From Nocardia mangyaensis (GTDB lineage Bacteria > Actinomycetota > Actinomycetes > Mycobacteriales > Mycobacteriaceae): DNA of 64,000 bases. Positions 44,509 through 55,475 of the stretch are shown here, piece after piece. Under the pieces are notes generated by a model that searched no databases, was not told the DNA's origin, and saw only the letters and a list, made by a program, of their open reading frames with translations. Numbering within the stretch: position 1 is the first letter of the stretch; each line of letters opens with the position of its first letter. The stretch is taken from positions 4,154,001 through 4,218,000 of the forward strand of contig NZ_CP018082.1 of the NCBI RefSeq assembly GCF_001886715.1, read 5' to 3'. The translations under genes and the position numbers were made by a program.

Positions 44509-45488
44509 TGGCGAGGCACCCGCCCGCTCGGGGCGCCGAGGCTGTGGCGCCGGGTGGACACGAACCGGACCACGTCGGCGATCCAGTCCCGGTCGGTCTG
44601 CAAGCTGAGCACCGGTGCGCCGCAACTGCGCAGCGCCTGATGCACGTCTTCGCGCTGCGCCTTGGCCGCGATCGCGAAATCGGCGCGCAGCGTGGGGGTG
44701 ACGCTGAATTCGCGGGTGCGGCCGGATTCGGGATCGTGCAGCACCACGTCTCCGCTGTCGGGCAGGGCGACGTCGAGCGGGTCGAGCACCTCCACCGCGA
44801 GCAGGTCGTGACGGGCCGAGATGGCGCGCAGCGAGCGCTGCCATTCGACATCACCGAGGAAGTCGCTGATCACCACGGCCAGGCCACGCTTGCGTTGCGG
44901 GCGGCGCAGGGATTCGATGCCCGCCTTCAGGTCACCGCGCACACCGTCGCGGGCGTGCGGGGTGGTCGCGATGCCGCGCAGCATGGTCTGGGCATGCACG
45001 CGGCCGCTGCGGGCCGGGATGCGCACCAAGTCCTGGCCGGTGGCGACGACGGCGCCGATGCGGTTGCCGCCGCCGGAGGTGAGGTGGGTGATCGCCGCGG
45101 CCGCGGCGATCGCCAGATCGCGCTTCTGCACCCGGCCGGTACCGAAGTCCAGGCTCGATGAGAGGTCGACCACGAGCCAGGTCTCGAGCTCGCGATCGGC
45201 GATCATCTGCCGCACATGGGGGTGGGTGGTGCGGGCGGTGACCGACCAATCCATCTGTCGCACATCGTCACCCGGTTGATACAGCCGTGCCTCCCCCGGT
45301 TCCGAACCCGGACCGGGGATCAGGCCCTGATGGTCACCGTGCAGCACCCCGTCGAGGCGGCGGCGCACGGTGAGTTCCAGCGTCTTGAGTGCGGCCGCCA
45401 GCTTCGCATCGGTCAGTTCACCGGCACGGAACGACGGCGGCGCGTGGGACGACATCGGCACTCGGACAACGGGTTCGGGCGCACTCAC
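44505..45488 (-). CDS. DUF58 protein, Rv1480-like
   Basis: 327 aa from a GTG at 45488, overlapping the moxR stop by 4 nt. DUF58 landmarks: 'GEARLYQPGDDVRQMDWSVT' and 'RELETWLVVDLSSSLDFGTG', the VWA-like Asp/Ser motif, then 'RGLAVVISDFLGDVEWQRSL'. Soluble, unlike the membrane-bound DUF58s. Middle member of the MoxR-DUF58-VWA trio; each start overlaps the previous stop, so the three are made in step. Confidence 0.93.
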   Translation of the reverse strand: MSAPEPVVRVPMSSHAPPSFRAGELTDAKLAAALKTLELTVRRRLDGVLHGDHQGLIPGPGSEPGEARLYQPGDDVRQMDWSVTARTTHPHVRQMIADRELETWLVVDLSSSLDFGTGRVQKRDLAIAAAAAITHLTSGGGNRIGAVVATGQDLVRIPARSGRVHAQTMLRGIATTPHARDGVRGDLKAGIESLRRPQRKRGLAVVISDFLGDVEWQRSLRAISARHDLLAVEVLDPLDVALPDSGDVVLHDPESGRTREFSVTPTLRADFAIAAKAQREDVHQALRSCGAPVLSLQTDRDWIADVVRFVSTRRHSLGAPSGRVPRQ

Positions 45489-46651
45489 TGGGGCGCGACA
45501 CGGCCGGCGGGCTGGGACTGCTGCCCGTTCACCGGCTGCGGCACGGACTGTTGCTGAGTGGGCGGCTGCGGCACCGGCGGCTGCTGTGGGGTCTGCTGGC
45601 CGCCGACGGCCTGCGGGGCGACCTGGGGCAGCCCGACGGTCTGCAGCACGCGCTTGATGACGTGTTCGGGCGAGACCTCGTCCGCCAGCGCGTCGTAGGA
45701 CAGGACGAGGCGGTGACGCAGTACGTCCGGGATCACCTCGACGACGTCCTGCGGGACCACGTAGTCACGGCCGCGGATCAGCGCCACCGAGCGGGCCGCG
45801 GCGATGATGCCGAGGCTGGCGCGGGGTGAGGCACCGTAGGAGATCCAGTTCGCCACGTCGGACATGCCGAATTCGGCGGGCGTGCGGGTCGCGGTGATCA
45901 CCCGGACCACGTAGTCGACCAGCGCGTGGTGCACGAAGGTGTTCGCGGCCAGCTTCTGCAGCCGGATGATGTCCTCGGGGGCGAGGATCCGCTTGGGCTC
46001 CGGCGGGGCCACGCCCATCCGGTAGATGATCTCGCGCTCTTCCTCGACCGAGGGGTAGTCGACGACGACCTTGAACAGGAATCGGTCGCGCTGGGCCTCG
46101 GGCAGCGGGTAGACGCCCTCGCTCTCGATCGGGTTCTGGGTCGCCATGACCAGGAACGGATCGGGCATGGGGTAGGTCTTGCCGCCGATGGAGAGCTTGC
46201 GCTCGGCCATCACCTCGAGCAGCGCGGACTGAACCTTGGCCGGTGCGCGGTTGATCTCGTCGGCGAGGACGAAGTTGGCGACGACCGGGCCGAGCTCGGT
46301 GTCGAACTCCTCGCGGCCCTGACGGTAGATGCGGGTACCGATCAGGTCGGTCGGCACCAGGTCCGGGGTGAACTGCACCCGGGAGAACGAACCGCCGACG
46401 ACCTTGGCGAAGGTTTCCACGGCCAGGGTCTTGGCGACACCGGGCACGCCCTCGAGCAACACGTGACCACGGGCCAGCACACCCACGAGCAGTCGCTCGA
46501 CGAGCTGATCCTGACCGACGATGACCCGTTTGACCTCGTATATCGCCTTCTCGAGAGTCTGGACGTCACGCTCCAGGGTGCTGGGCGTAGCCGATCCGGC
46601 GTCCTTCGCCAGCTTCGGCCCGCTCACACCTTCCGTCGATGTCACCAACAT
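45485..46651 (-). CDS. moxR1: MoxR family AAA+ ATPase, MoxR1-like
   Basis: 388 aa. Walker A 'LLEGVPGVAKTLAVETFAKV', Walker B 'ANFVLADEINRAPAKVQSAL' and sensor-type 'LVMATQNPIESEGVYPLPEA', then 'YGASPRASLGIIAAAR'. The C-terminal 50 residues are Gln/Pro-rich ('QQTPQQPPVPQPPTQQQ'), beyond the normal MoxR length of about 330. MoxR chaperone-like ATPases act with VWA proteins. The upstream gap of 348 bp holds the promoter; the ripA homologue lies beyond. Confidence 0.94.
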   Translation of the reverse strand: MLVTSTEGVSGPKLAKDAGSATPSTLERDVQTLEKAIYEVKRVIVGQDQLVERLLVGVLARGHVLLEGVPGVAKTLAVETFAKVVGGSFSRVQFTPDLVPTDLIGTRIYRQGREEFDTELGPVVANFVLADEINRAPAKVQSALLEVMAERKLSIGGKTYPMPDPFLVMATQNPIESEGVYPLPEAQRDRFLFKVVVDYPSVEEEREIIYRMGVAPPEPKRILAPEDIIRLQKLAANTFVHHALVDYVVRVITATRTPAEFGMSDVANWISYGASPRASLGIIAAARSVALIRGRDYVVPQDVVEVIPDVLRHRLVLSYDALADEVSPEHVIKRVLQTVGLPQVAPQAVGGQQTPQQPPVPQPPTQQQSVPQPVNGQQSQPAGRVAPQ

Positions 46652-46999
46652 CCCCGCTTTCGCTTTGGTCCTGTGCGTGCCGCCCCAACTATTCCAGGTA
46701 ATAGCCCGGCGCGCCGCAACCGGCCAGGAGTGGACGCGAATTCGTCGTAGTACCCAGCCCAGCTCGGTACGCCCGCCACCCTACGCATGTCGGAGGATGG
46801 TCGCCTGTGCGGCGCGGACAGGCTGCCTGGTGTCGAGCCGTGGCAGGCCACCATCGCAAGCCTTCAGCAACATACGCTTGTTCGCCACGGCGTGCCCGAT
46901 TACCAGCCGTCCGGCCAGTTCCTCTCCGGAAAAGGCGATCTGGATGCGGCCTTCCCTTTCAGTTCGGTTATCCCGTAGTTTGCTGCCGTACGCCGCGCC
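46652..46999. other. Gap between moxR1 and ripA; no RipB gene
   Basis: 348 bp with no convincing gene; short frames here do not resemble any protein. In M. tuberculosis a second NlpC/P60 gene (ripB, Rv1478) lies between ripA and moxR1; it is absent here. The moxR1 promoter must lie near 46690 ('TATTAC...AATAGT' on the minus strand), but the elements are weak. Confidence 0.6.
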
Positions 47000-48421
47000 T
47001 CAGGTGACGATGCGCACCGCGTACGGCATGATCCCGGCCGTGCGGACGGGCGAGATCTTCACGACGTCACCGGATTCGGGCGCCTCGATCATCGTGCCGT
47101 TGCCCAGGTAGAGGGCGACATGGGCGCTGCCGCCGGGGCCCCAGAACAGCATGTCCCCACGCTCGCGATCCGCGACGTCGACGCGGGTGCCCGCGTTGTA
47201 CTGGTAGCCGCTGTAGTGCGGCAGCGAGACCCCGATACCGGCGAAGGCGTAGAGCATCAGGCCCGAGCAGTCGAAGCCGACCTTGTTGTAGTCGCCGTGG
47301 CGGTCAGCGACGCCGCCGTCGCGGATGCCCAGTGTCGGGCCGTCCTCGTCACCGCCGCCCCACGCGTAGGTGACGCCCAGTTGTGACATCGCCCGGTCGA
47401 TCACCGTCTCGATCGCGGCCGAGCCGGTGACCTGCGGAGTGGTCGACCGAGGTTTGGTCTGGCGCGGTGAGGCGGGAGTGGATTCGAGGTCGGTGTGCGG
47501 GCGCTGTCCCTCGCCGAGCTGAGCGGCGCGGTCGCGCGCGGCCTGATCGGCGGCGGCGCGGGCGGCGGCGGCGTTGGCGGCGGCCAGTAGCGCGGTCAGC
47601 TCGGCCCGGCGTTGATCGTCCCAGGTCAGGAAGATCTCACGCTGGCTCTGCAGACCGGCCACGGTCGAGCGCGCCACGTCGAGGGCGGATTGGGCGGTGG
47701 CGCGATCACGCTGCAGGGTGTCGCGGGCGGCGGCCTGGGTGTCGAACTCGGAGCGGGCAATCTCGACCGCGGACTGGGCGGCGTTCTTCTTCTCTTCGGC
47801 CGCACCCGCCGCGGCGTCGGCATCGGCCTTGGCTCGACGCGCGGCCGAGTTCTGATTGGCCTGGGCGATCTGGGCGCGACGCAGGCCGTCGAGCACCTGG
47901 CGCTGATTCTTCGAGACCAGACTCAGCACCTGCGCGCGGTCCATCGCGGCGTCGGGTGTCGAGGAGGCGAGGTAGGTGACGACCGAACTGGTGGCCGGAC
48001 GCACGTAGGCCTGGGTGGCGAGCTGATCGAAATCCGCCCGTGCCGCATCGACTTTCGTGCCCGCGTCGGCGAGCTGGGTCTGGCTGTCGACCACCGCGGC
48101 CGCGGCCGCGTCGGCGGCGTCGCGGGCGGTCCGCAGATCGACCAGTGCCCGATTGACCGCCTCACGTTTGACCGCGAGCGCGTCGTCGAGGACTTGCAAT
48201 TGCTGATCGGCCGCGGCGACCCGGTTGATCAGCGCCCCGATCTCGCCCACCCGCGCGTCGACCTCCGCGCCCGCGCCCACGATCTCGGCATCGGAGGGGT
48301 TGGGCGGAGGTGGTGGCACCGCCGCGACCGGTCCCGCGCTCACCAGCATCGCCAGCGCCGACAGCAAACCGATCGCTATCCGTAATAGCCCTGACTCATC
48401 CCGCCTGCCCGCATCGCGCAC
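47000..48421 (-). CDS. ripA: RipA-like NlpC/P60 peptidoglycan endopeptidase
   Basis: 473 aa from the GTG at 48421. Signal peptide about residues 12-34 ('LLRIAIGLLSALAMLVSAGP'). A long Ala/Asp-rich coiled coil (about 45-300) acts as an autoinhibitory or septal-binding rod, followed by a Pro/Thr linker. The NlpC/P60 domain has 'MSQLGVTYAWGGGDEDG', catalytic Cys in 'VGFDCSGLMLYAFAGIG', His in 'GSAHVALYLGNGTMIEAPE' and downstream Glu. It cleaves the peptide stem of peptidoglycan during division. Gene order matches Rv1477. Confidence 0.94.
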   Translation of the reverse strand: MRDAGRRDESGLLRIAIGLLSALAMLVSAGPVAAVPPPPPNPSDAEIVGAGAEVDARVGEIGALINRVAAADQQLQVLDDALAVKREAVNRALVDLRTARDAADAAAAAVVDSQTQLADAGTKVDAARADFDQLATQAYVRPATSSVVTYLASSTPDAAMDRAQVLSLVSKNQRQVLDGLRRAQIAQANQNSAARRAKADADAAAGAAEEKKNAAQSAVEIARSEFDTQAAARDTLQRDRATAQSALDVARSTVAGLQSQREIFLTWDDQRRAELTALLAAANAAAARAAADQAARDRAAQLGEGQRPHTDLESTPASPRQTKPRSTTPQVTGSAAIETVIDRAMSQLGVTYAWGGGDEDGPTLGIRDGGVADRHGDYNKVGFDCSGLMLYAFAGIGVSLPHYSGYQYNAGTRVDVADRERGDMLFWGPGGSAHVALYLGNGTMIEAPESGDVVKISPVRTAGIMPYAVRIVT

Positions 48422-48601
48422 GGCACCTCCGAGTGACTCGACCCGTCCTACGCCACCGGCGCACCAGCCGACTCATCGTCCACAGGAGTCGTCCAATGCC
48501 CCCTGAACCACTGCTTTCACGATCGCAATCATCGCCACCGTACGACACATACTTCACAAAGGAAACATCTGCCGCAGGAACATCGGGCGGCGATTCGCCG
48601 A

Positions 48602-48627
48602 TTGCTCGGAATTAGCCTGACGAGCAA
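48602..48627. repeat. Inverted repeat in the ripA upstream region
   Basis: TTGCTCG at 48602-48608 and CGAGCAA at 48621-48627, 12-nt spacer. Lies about 180-205 nt upstream of the ripA GTG. It could be an operator or a hairpin in the leader. Confidence 0.4.
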
Positions 48628-48647
48628 CAGGTTTTCATGGCAAAGAA

Positions 48648-48662
48648 CAGACCGGTGGTCTG
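48648..48662 (-). terminator. Short hairpin after the Rv1476-like gene
   Basis: Read on the minus strand, CAGACC-ACC-GGTCTG is followed by TTCTTT, 25 nt after the stop at 48687. A second 5-bp hairpin (ACTGG/CCAGT) at 48671-48687 overlaps the stop. Weak but terminator-like, and it would separate this gene from ripA. Confidence 0.4.
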
Positions 48663-48686
48663 GAAATGTGACTGGAGTGAAACCAG

Positions 48687-49208
48687 TTAGTGGGTAGAGC
48701 CCGCATCGGTACGCGGCGAGACCCCGGCGTCGTCAGGCCCGCGGCGGGCCTTCACGACATACAGCCCGGCGATCGCCAGGACGGTGAGCGCCAACACGAC
48801 GCCGGTGATCACGCCCCAGGAGATGCCCTCGGGCTGCTCGAGCCGGTCGACGAAGGCCTGCACGGCCTCTTCGGGGTGATTGCCCCGGTATTTGGCCACA
48901 TCCTCGGCCCACTCCAGGCGCACCCGGCTGATGCTGTCGCTGTGGGTGCCGATCCAATCGTCGCTGAGGACCGCGATCGTGCCCTGGGTGGTGTTACCCA
49001 GTTCGGTGGCCAGGTCACGTAGGCTCGAATCGTGGCCGGGATTGCCGGGAACGACGACGACGCTGAGCGGAACACCCTCGGCGCGCGCCTGGGCGACGAT
49101 CGCGGCCAGTTCTTCCTGGTCCTTACCCTTGGGCGCGGCGACGCCGTTGTCGGCCAGGTCGGCCCGAACACTGCTCAACTCGGTGTTCGGCGGCAGTTCC
49201 GCGGCCAT
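48687..49208 (-). CDS. Rv1476-like membrane protein (DUF6676)
   Basis: 173 aa from the ATG at 49208; in-frame ATGs at 49235, 49238 and 49283 give up to 198 aa, and none has a clear ribosome site. I choose the one nearest where the family usually starts ('LPPNTELSSVRADLADNGVA'). The extracytoplasmic-looking domain has 'AAIVAQARAEGVPLSVVVVP' and 'LSDDWIGTHSDSISRVRLEW', then one membrane helix near the C-terminus ('WGVITGVVLALTVLAIAGLY'). Function unknown. It sits between acn and ripA as in M. tuberculosis. Confidence 0.85.
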   Translation of the reverse strand: MAAELPPNTELSSVRADLADNGVAAPKGKDQEELAAIVAQARAEGVPLSVVVVPGNPGHDSSLRDLATELGNTTQGTIAVLSDDWIGTHSDSISRVRLEWAEDVAKYRGNHPEEAVQAFVDRLEQPEGISWGVITGVVLALTVLAIAGLYVVKARRGPDDAGVSPRTDAGSTH

Positions 49209-49401
49209 CGGGGCAAAGGTGTAGAAGACGGTCATCATCCATCCGGTCTGTCGAGCCACGTTCGCCTTCGTCGCGACGGGCATCCAACACTGCCAAGGTG
49301 AGCGTCACTGCGTCTATCCCCGACCCGCTCGACAGGCACAGTACGCGACGCCGCGACGAGACACCTCCACACGGCACACCGAACCGGCCCCGCGTCTTTC
49401 A

Positions 49402-49417
49402 TAGGACAAGCGTACTG
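49402..49417 (+). promoter_or_regulatory. AcnR-like operator upstream of acn
   Basis: TAGGAC-AAGC-GTACTG matches the published-type AcnR consensus CAGNAC-NNNC-GTACTG at all but the first base. It lies 114 nt before the likely acn start. An overlapping CGTAC-N10-GTACG repeat runs from 49411 to 49430. The acnR homologue lies just downstream of acn. Confidence 0.7.
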
Positions 49418-49530
49418 TTAGGCTCGTACGGCGAGGAAATCGGCGCTCACGGCGCCGGATCCCCTCCGAAGACGCGAGCCACCGGCACAGCCCCGCCGGT
49501 GGCACACCCTCACACATGAGTGGAGCTGAC

Positions 49531-52329
<2,799 letters not shown>

Positions 52330-52405
52330 CTGTTCGACCCGGTGACGTGACATCGTGAGATGTTGCGCCACAAGGGCATTCGTTTGCCCGTGAATAATGC
52401 GACAG

Positions 52406-52433
52406 CCCCCGTCTCGGTTCGCCGGGGCGGGGG
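52406..52433 (+). terminator. GC-rich hairpin between acn and acnR
   Basis: CCCCCG at 52406-52411 pairs with CGGGGG at 52428-52433; an alternative CCCCG/CGGGG pairing shortens the loop. A second hairpin GGGCA-N6-TGCCC lies at 52374-52389. Likely attenuates read-through from acn into acnR. Confidence 0.5.
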
Positions 52434-52460
52434 TCCGTGTATCCGCTAGTTGGAGGAATC

Positions 52461-53030
52461 ATGCCCAAGGTCAGCGACGACCACCTCGCCGCCCGCCGCA
52501 GCCAGATCCTCGACGGTGCACGACGCTGCTTCGCCGAATACGGCTACGACGGCGCCACCGTGCGCCGCCTGGAAGAAGCCATCGGCCTGTCCCGCGGTGC
52601 CATCTTCCACCATTTCCGCGACAAGGACGCCCTGTTCTTCGCCCTGGCCAAGGACGACGCCGAGCGCATGGCCGATGTCGCGGCCAACCAGGGTCTCGTC
52701 CAGGTCATGCGCGACATGCTCGCCCGCCCCGAAGAATTCAACTGGCTCGGCACCCGCCTCGAGATCGCCCGCCGAGTGCGCACCGACCCCGAATTCCGCG
52801 CCGGCTGGACCCAACGCTCCGCCGAACTCACTGCGGCGACCCTGGCCCGCCTGGAACGTCGCAAAGCCGCGGGCGCGCTGCGCGACGACGTTCCCACCGA
52901 TGTCCTACTCGGCTATCTGGACCTGGTCCTCGACGGCCTCATTGCCCGCATCGCGTCGGGTCACACGAACGAAAACCTTTCCGCCGTACTGGATCTCGTC
53001 GAAGCCTCCGTGCGCCGCAAGGAATTCTGA
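52461..53030 (+). CDS. acnR: TetR-family aconitase repressor AcnR
   Basis: 189 aa from the ATG at 52461 (TGGAGGAATC upstream). HTH: 'RCFAEYGYDGATVRRLEEAI' then 'GLSRGAIFHHFRDKDALFFA'. The whole protein follows AcnR of Corynebacterium glutamicum and Rv1474c as I know them, including 'GLVQVMRDMLARPEEFNWLG' and 'ARRVRTDPEFRAGWTQRSAE'. It represses acn; in corynebacteria citrate with Mg2+ releases it. A matching operator lies at 49402-49417. Confidence 0.93.
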   Translation: MPKVSDDHLAARRSQILDGARRCFAEYGYDGATVRRLEEAIGLSRGAIFHHFRDKDALFFALAKDDAERMADVAANQGLVQVMRDMLARPEEFNWLGTRLEIARRVRTDPEFRAGWTQRSAELTAATLARLERRKAAGALRDDVPTDVLLGYLDLVLDGLIARIASGHTNENLSAVLDLVEASVRRKEF

Positions 53031-53184
53031 GTCGCGCTCGACGTGGCCACGGAGCAGTTCACCAGATAGAACACGACTCCACAGGATCGGGGTCGCGGGT
53101 TCTCACCCCACGACTGCCGCGTGCACACCGATTGCGCCCGATGGGATCGTCGAGAGGCGCCGTTTCCCCAACGGGATCGGGCGG

Positions 53185-53685
53185 TCAGTCCGCCCATCGA
53201 CTGAGCAGGGCTCGCGAAATTCGATCCAGGGCGACCCGATCCACGGGATCGAGCACGGCCAGCATCGCCGTCTCGTTCTCGGTGTGCGCCACCACCACCG
53301 TGTCGACGAGCTCGCGCCCTTCCTCGGTGAGCGCCACCCGTACCGCGCGCCGGTCCGCGCGATCGGCGATCCGGCGGACCAGGCCCGCCGCCTCCAGCCG
53401 GTCGATCCGCCCGGTCATCCCCGCCCGCGACAGCATCATGGTGTCGGCGAGCACCGAGGGGTTGAGCTCGAAGGGCGCCCCCGAACGGCGCAGTGCCGCA
53501 AGCACATCGAACTCGCCGCGCTGCAATCCGTGTGCCGTGAACACCTTTTCGATGCGTGCGGTGGCCACGCCCATCAATCTGCCCAGCCTGCCGAAGACCG
53601 CCATCGCCGTCAGGTCGAGATCGGGCCGCTCCCGTCGCCACTGCGCCGCGATCGCGTCCACCACATCCGAGGTCGGTTCATCCAT
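53185..53685 (-). CDS. MarR family transcriptional regulator
   Basis: 166 aa from the ATG at 53685. A long in-frame upstream stretch to 53787 is unlikely because it overlaps the operator and the divergent gene. Winged HTH: 'HGLQRGEFDVLAALRRSGAP', 'NPSVLADTMMLSRAGMTGRI', and wing 'RIADRADRRAVRVALTEEGR'. N-terminal dimer helices are present. No Cys-based redox switch is visible. Divergent from a cupin gene; a pseudo-palindrome at 53709-53730 lies in the gap and probably serves both. Confidence 0.9.
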   Translation of the reverse strand: MDEPTSDVVDAIAAQWRRERPDLDLTAMAVFGRLGRLMGVATARIEKVFTAHGLQRGEFDVLAALRRSGAPFELNPSVLADTMMLSRAGMTGRIDRLEAAGLVRRIADRADRRAVRVALTEEGRELVDTVVVAHTENETAMLAVLDPVDRVALDRISRALLSRWAD

Positions 53686-53708
53686 GGACAGGATTCTATT
53701 CGACGCGA

Positions 53709-53730
53709 TATAGTTCGATACCGAATCATA
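53709..53730. promoter_or_regulatory. Pseudo-palindrome between MarR and cupin genes
   Basis: Arms TATAGTTCGAT and ACCGAATCATA match as reverse complements at 8 of 11 positions, with a TTCG/CGAA core. It lies 24 bp from the MarR start and 15 bp from the cupin start, as expected for an autoregulated MarR operator. Confidence 0.55.
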
Positions 53731-53744
53731 CGCCAGCGAACGGA

Positions 53745-54245
53745 ATGGCCATGACGAACACCCGCGACATCGCCCTCTGCCAGCCACGAGACGCCGAGAC
53801 CCTCGGCACCGAGGCGGTGCGGATGCGCCTGCTCATCGACGCGAATGCCAGCGGCGGGGCCGTCAGCACGCTCGAGGTCACCATGAACCAGGGCGCCGAC
53901 GGCGCCGCGCCGCACTATCACACCCGCTCCGACGAGCTGTTCTACGTCGCCGACGGCGAACTGCAGGTCATGGCGGGCGAGGAGATCCTGACCCTGGGAG
54001 CGGGCGGCTCACTGGTGGTGCCGCGGCAGATGCCCCACGCCTTCGGCGCCACCCCCGACAGCGGCGCGCGCATCCTCATCGCGCTGATGCCGGGCGTACA
54101 GCGCTTCGAGTACTTCCGCCTGCTCGATCGGCTGCTGCGCGGCGTGGCCACGCACGACGAATTCGCCGCCGCCCAGGAGGAATTCGACAACCACTTCATC
54201 GACGCGCCCGCGTGGTGGGCCGAGCGCAACGCCCACCGCGCCTGA
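53745..54245 (+). CDS. Cupin-domain protein
   Basis: 166 aa from the ATG at 53745; the ATG at 53751 is equally possible. Cupin motif 1 'APHYHTRSDELFYVADGEL' (His, His, Glu) and motif 2 'GGSLVVPRQMPHAFGA' (His) are intact, so one metal site is expected. A helical C-terminal extension (about 110-166) has 'FRLLDRLLRGVATHDEFAAA', and 'FIDAPAWWAERN' at the end. Could be a small oxygenase or isomerase on an aromatic substrate, but no substrate evidence exists. Regulated probably by the divergent MarR. Confidence 0.88.
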   Translation: MAMTNTRDIALCQPRDAETLGTEAVRMRLLIDANASGGAVSTLEVTMNQGADGAAPHYHTRSDELFYVADGELQVMAGEEILTLGAGGSLVVPRQMPHAFGATPDSGARILIALMPGVQRFEYFRLLDRLLRGVATHDEFAAAQEEFDNHFIDAPAWWAERNAHRA

Positions 54246-54334
54246 GCTCTGGCCATACCCGCACCGGTGGAACTGTGGTCGAGATTGCACCCACCGCGGG
54301 AACAAGTGCAGCGAAGCCATCGGTTATACGCCGT

Positions 54335-54754
54335 ATGACGTTCTCCGTACCGGTCCTCGTCCGCGGCTACGAGCTCGACACCCAGGGCCACCTCAACCAC
54401 GCCGTCTACCACCAGTACGGCGAGCATGCCCGCTGGGAGCTGATGCGCGCGGCGGGCATCCCGCAGGACAAGTTCATCGCCAGCGGCATCGGCGCGGTGG
54501 TGCTCGAGTCCACGATCAAGTACCGGCGCGAGCTGCGCGGCGGCGACGAGGTCACCGTGACCTGCGAGTTCGACTGGCAGGAGGGCGAGAAGGTGTTCCG
54601 CTTCCACCACCGGATCGTCAAACTCGACGGCACTGTCGCCGCGGAGATCACCGTCGTGGCGGGCGCGATGGATCTGCGGACCCGCAGACTCGTCCCCGAA
54701 CCGGCCGAGCACTTCCGCAATCTCGCCGAGAATCCCGAACTGCTCGGCCTCTGA
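54335..54754 (+). CDS. Acyl-CoA thioesterase, hot-dog (4HBT) fold
   Basis: 139 aa from the ATG at 54335; a longer in-frame GTG/ATG set reaches 54212, overlapping the cupin gene. 4HBT pattern: 'VRGYELDTQGHLNHAVYHQY' (Asp active site and GHLNH), then 'GEHARWELMRAAGI', 'ESTIKYRRELRGGDEVTVTC' and 'FRFHHRIVKLDGTVAAEITV'. It hydrolyses an acyl-CoA thioester. Downstream of the cupin on the same strand, gap about 90 bp. Confidence 0.88.
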   Translation: MTFSVPVLVRGYELDTQGHLNHAVYHQYGEHARWELMRAAGIPQDKFIASGIGAVVLESTIKYRRELRGGDEVTVTCEFDWQEGEKVFRFHHRIVKLDGTVAAEITVVAGAMDLRTRRLVPEPAEHFRNLAENPELLGL

Positions 54755-55042
54755 TACCGACGCCACGGCGCGGCAGGGATCACCCGGCAACCCACCGGTG
54801 ACACCCGCCGTGCCGTCGTCGTTTTCGTTTGCTGATCGATTGCCCTGGCAACGGGGTGGGCGCCCGCCGAGTTGTCTGAAATTCTCTCCCCGCAAGGGGA
54901 TCACGCGCCGCTCGGCGGTTTGCCCGGGGCCCTGCAAATCTCGCGAACCGACTCGGCGGCGCACCCGATCACGCTATGATCCGAAGCACCTTATGGGGTT
55001 CTGGCAAATCGCGAGCAGACGAGAAGATCGGAGTGAGTGCCC

Positions 55043-55462
55043 ATGACCGACGCCATCCACCTCCCCGCTACCGCGGCGTCCCGGAGTCGGGGACCCGCCT
55101 TGCGCGGACTGCTGGTGGCCGAGTCGGACCGTGATATCTCGGTCCGCGTCGACGGCGGTACCTGGACCTTCGATCGTCGCGATGTCGTGCGGCTCACCGC
55201 GGATCGCGGTGGGGCCGACCAGCGGGAGGTGCAGGTCGACATCCGGCCCGGCGCCACCGCCGATTTCACCCGCAGGATGCGCGTGGAGCTGGTGGACCGG
55301 CCGATCACGCTGGCCCCGGAACCCTCCGAGGCGCTCGGTGACGATCTGCTGGCCAAGGCCACCCGCGGCTGGGCGGCCACGTTGCGGATCGCCGAGCGCG
55401 GCGGCGTCACCGGCGCCACGTTCACGTTCCGCGACGGCATCAACTGCGACAGCCTCGACTGA
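55043..55462 (+). CDS. Small protein preceding an MvdD-like ligase, possible modification target
   Basis: 139 aa from the ATG at 55043 (GGAGTGAG upstream). I recognise no family. A central beta-rich domain is likely: 'GLLVAESDRDISVRVDGGTW' then 'TFDRRDVVRLTADR'. A second half has 'ADFTRRMRVELVDRPITLAP'. The C-terminus ends 'ATFTFRDGINCDSLD', with several Thr/Ser and Asp residues within 15 positions, the residue types joined in graspetides. It lies 13 bp before the ATP-grasp gene. Candidate substrate or partner; unproven. Confidence 0.6.
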   Translation: MTDAIHLPATAASRSRGPALRGLLVAESDRDISVRVDGGTWTFDRRDVVRLTADRGGADQREVQVDIRPGATADFTRRMRVELVDRPITLAPEPSEALGDDLLAKATRGWAATLRIAERGGVTGATFTFRDGINCDSLD

Positions 55463-55475
55463 AACGCCGACGGTC

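Noticed and set aside
46787..46978. A 63-codon frame in the moxR1-ripA gap as a small gene
   Set aside because: No ribosome site, no recognisable pattern, and overlapping frames of similar length exist on both strands.
48422..48686. ydaO-type c-di-AMP riboswitch, which precedes some NlpC/P60 genes in actinobacteria
   Set aside because: I looked for the conserved core segments and did not find them in order; only simple hairpins are present.
49411..49430. IdeR iron box suggested by TTAGGCT before acn
   Set aside because: Only one half of the 19-bp box is present; the AcnR-type site explains the region better.
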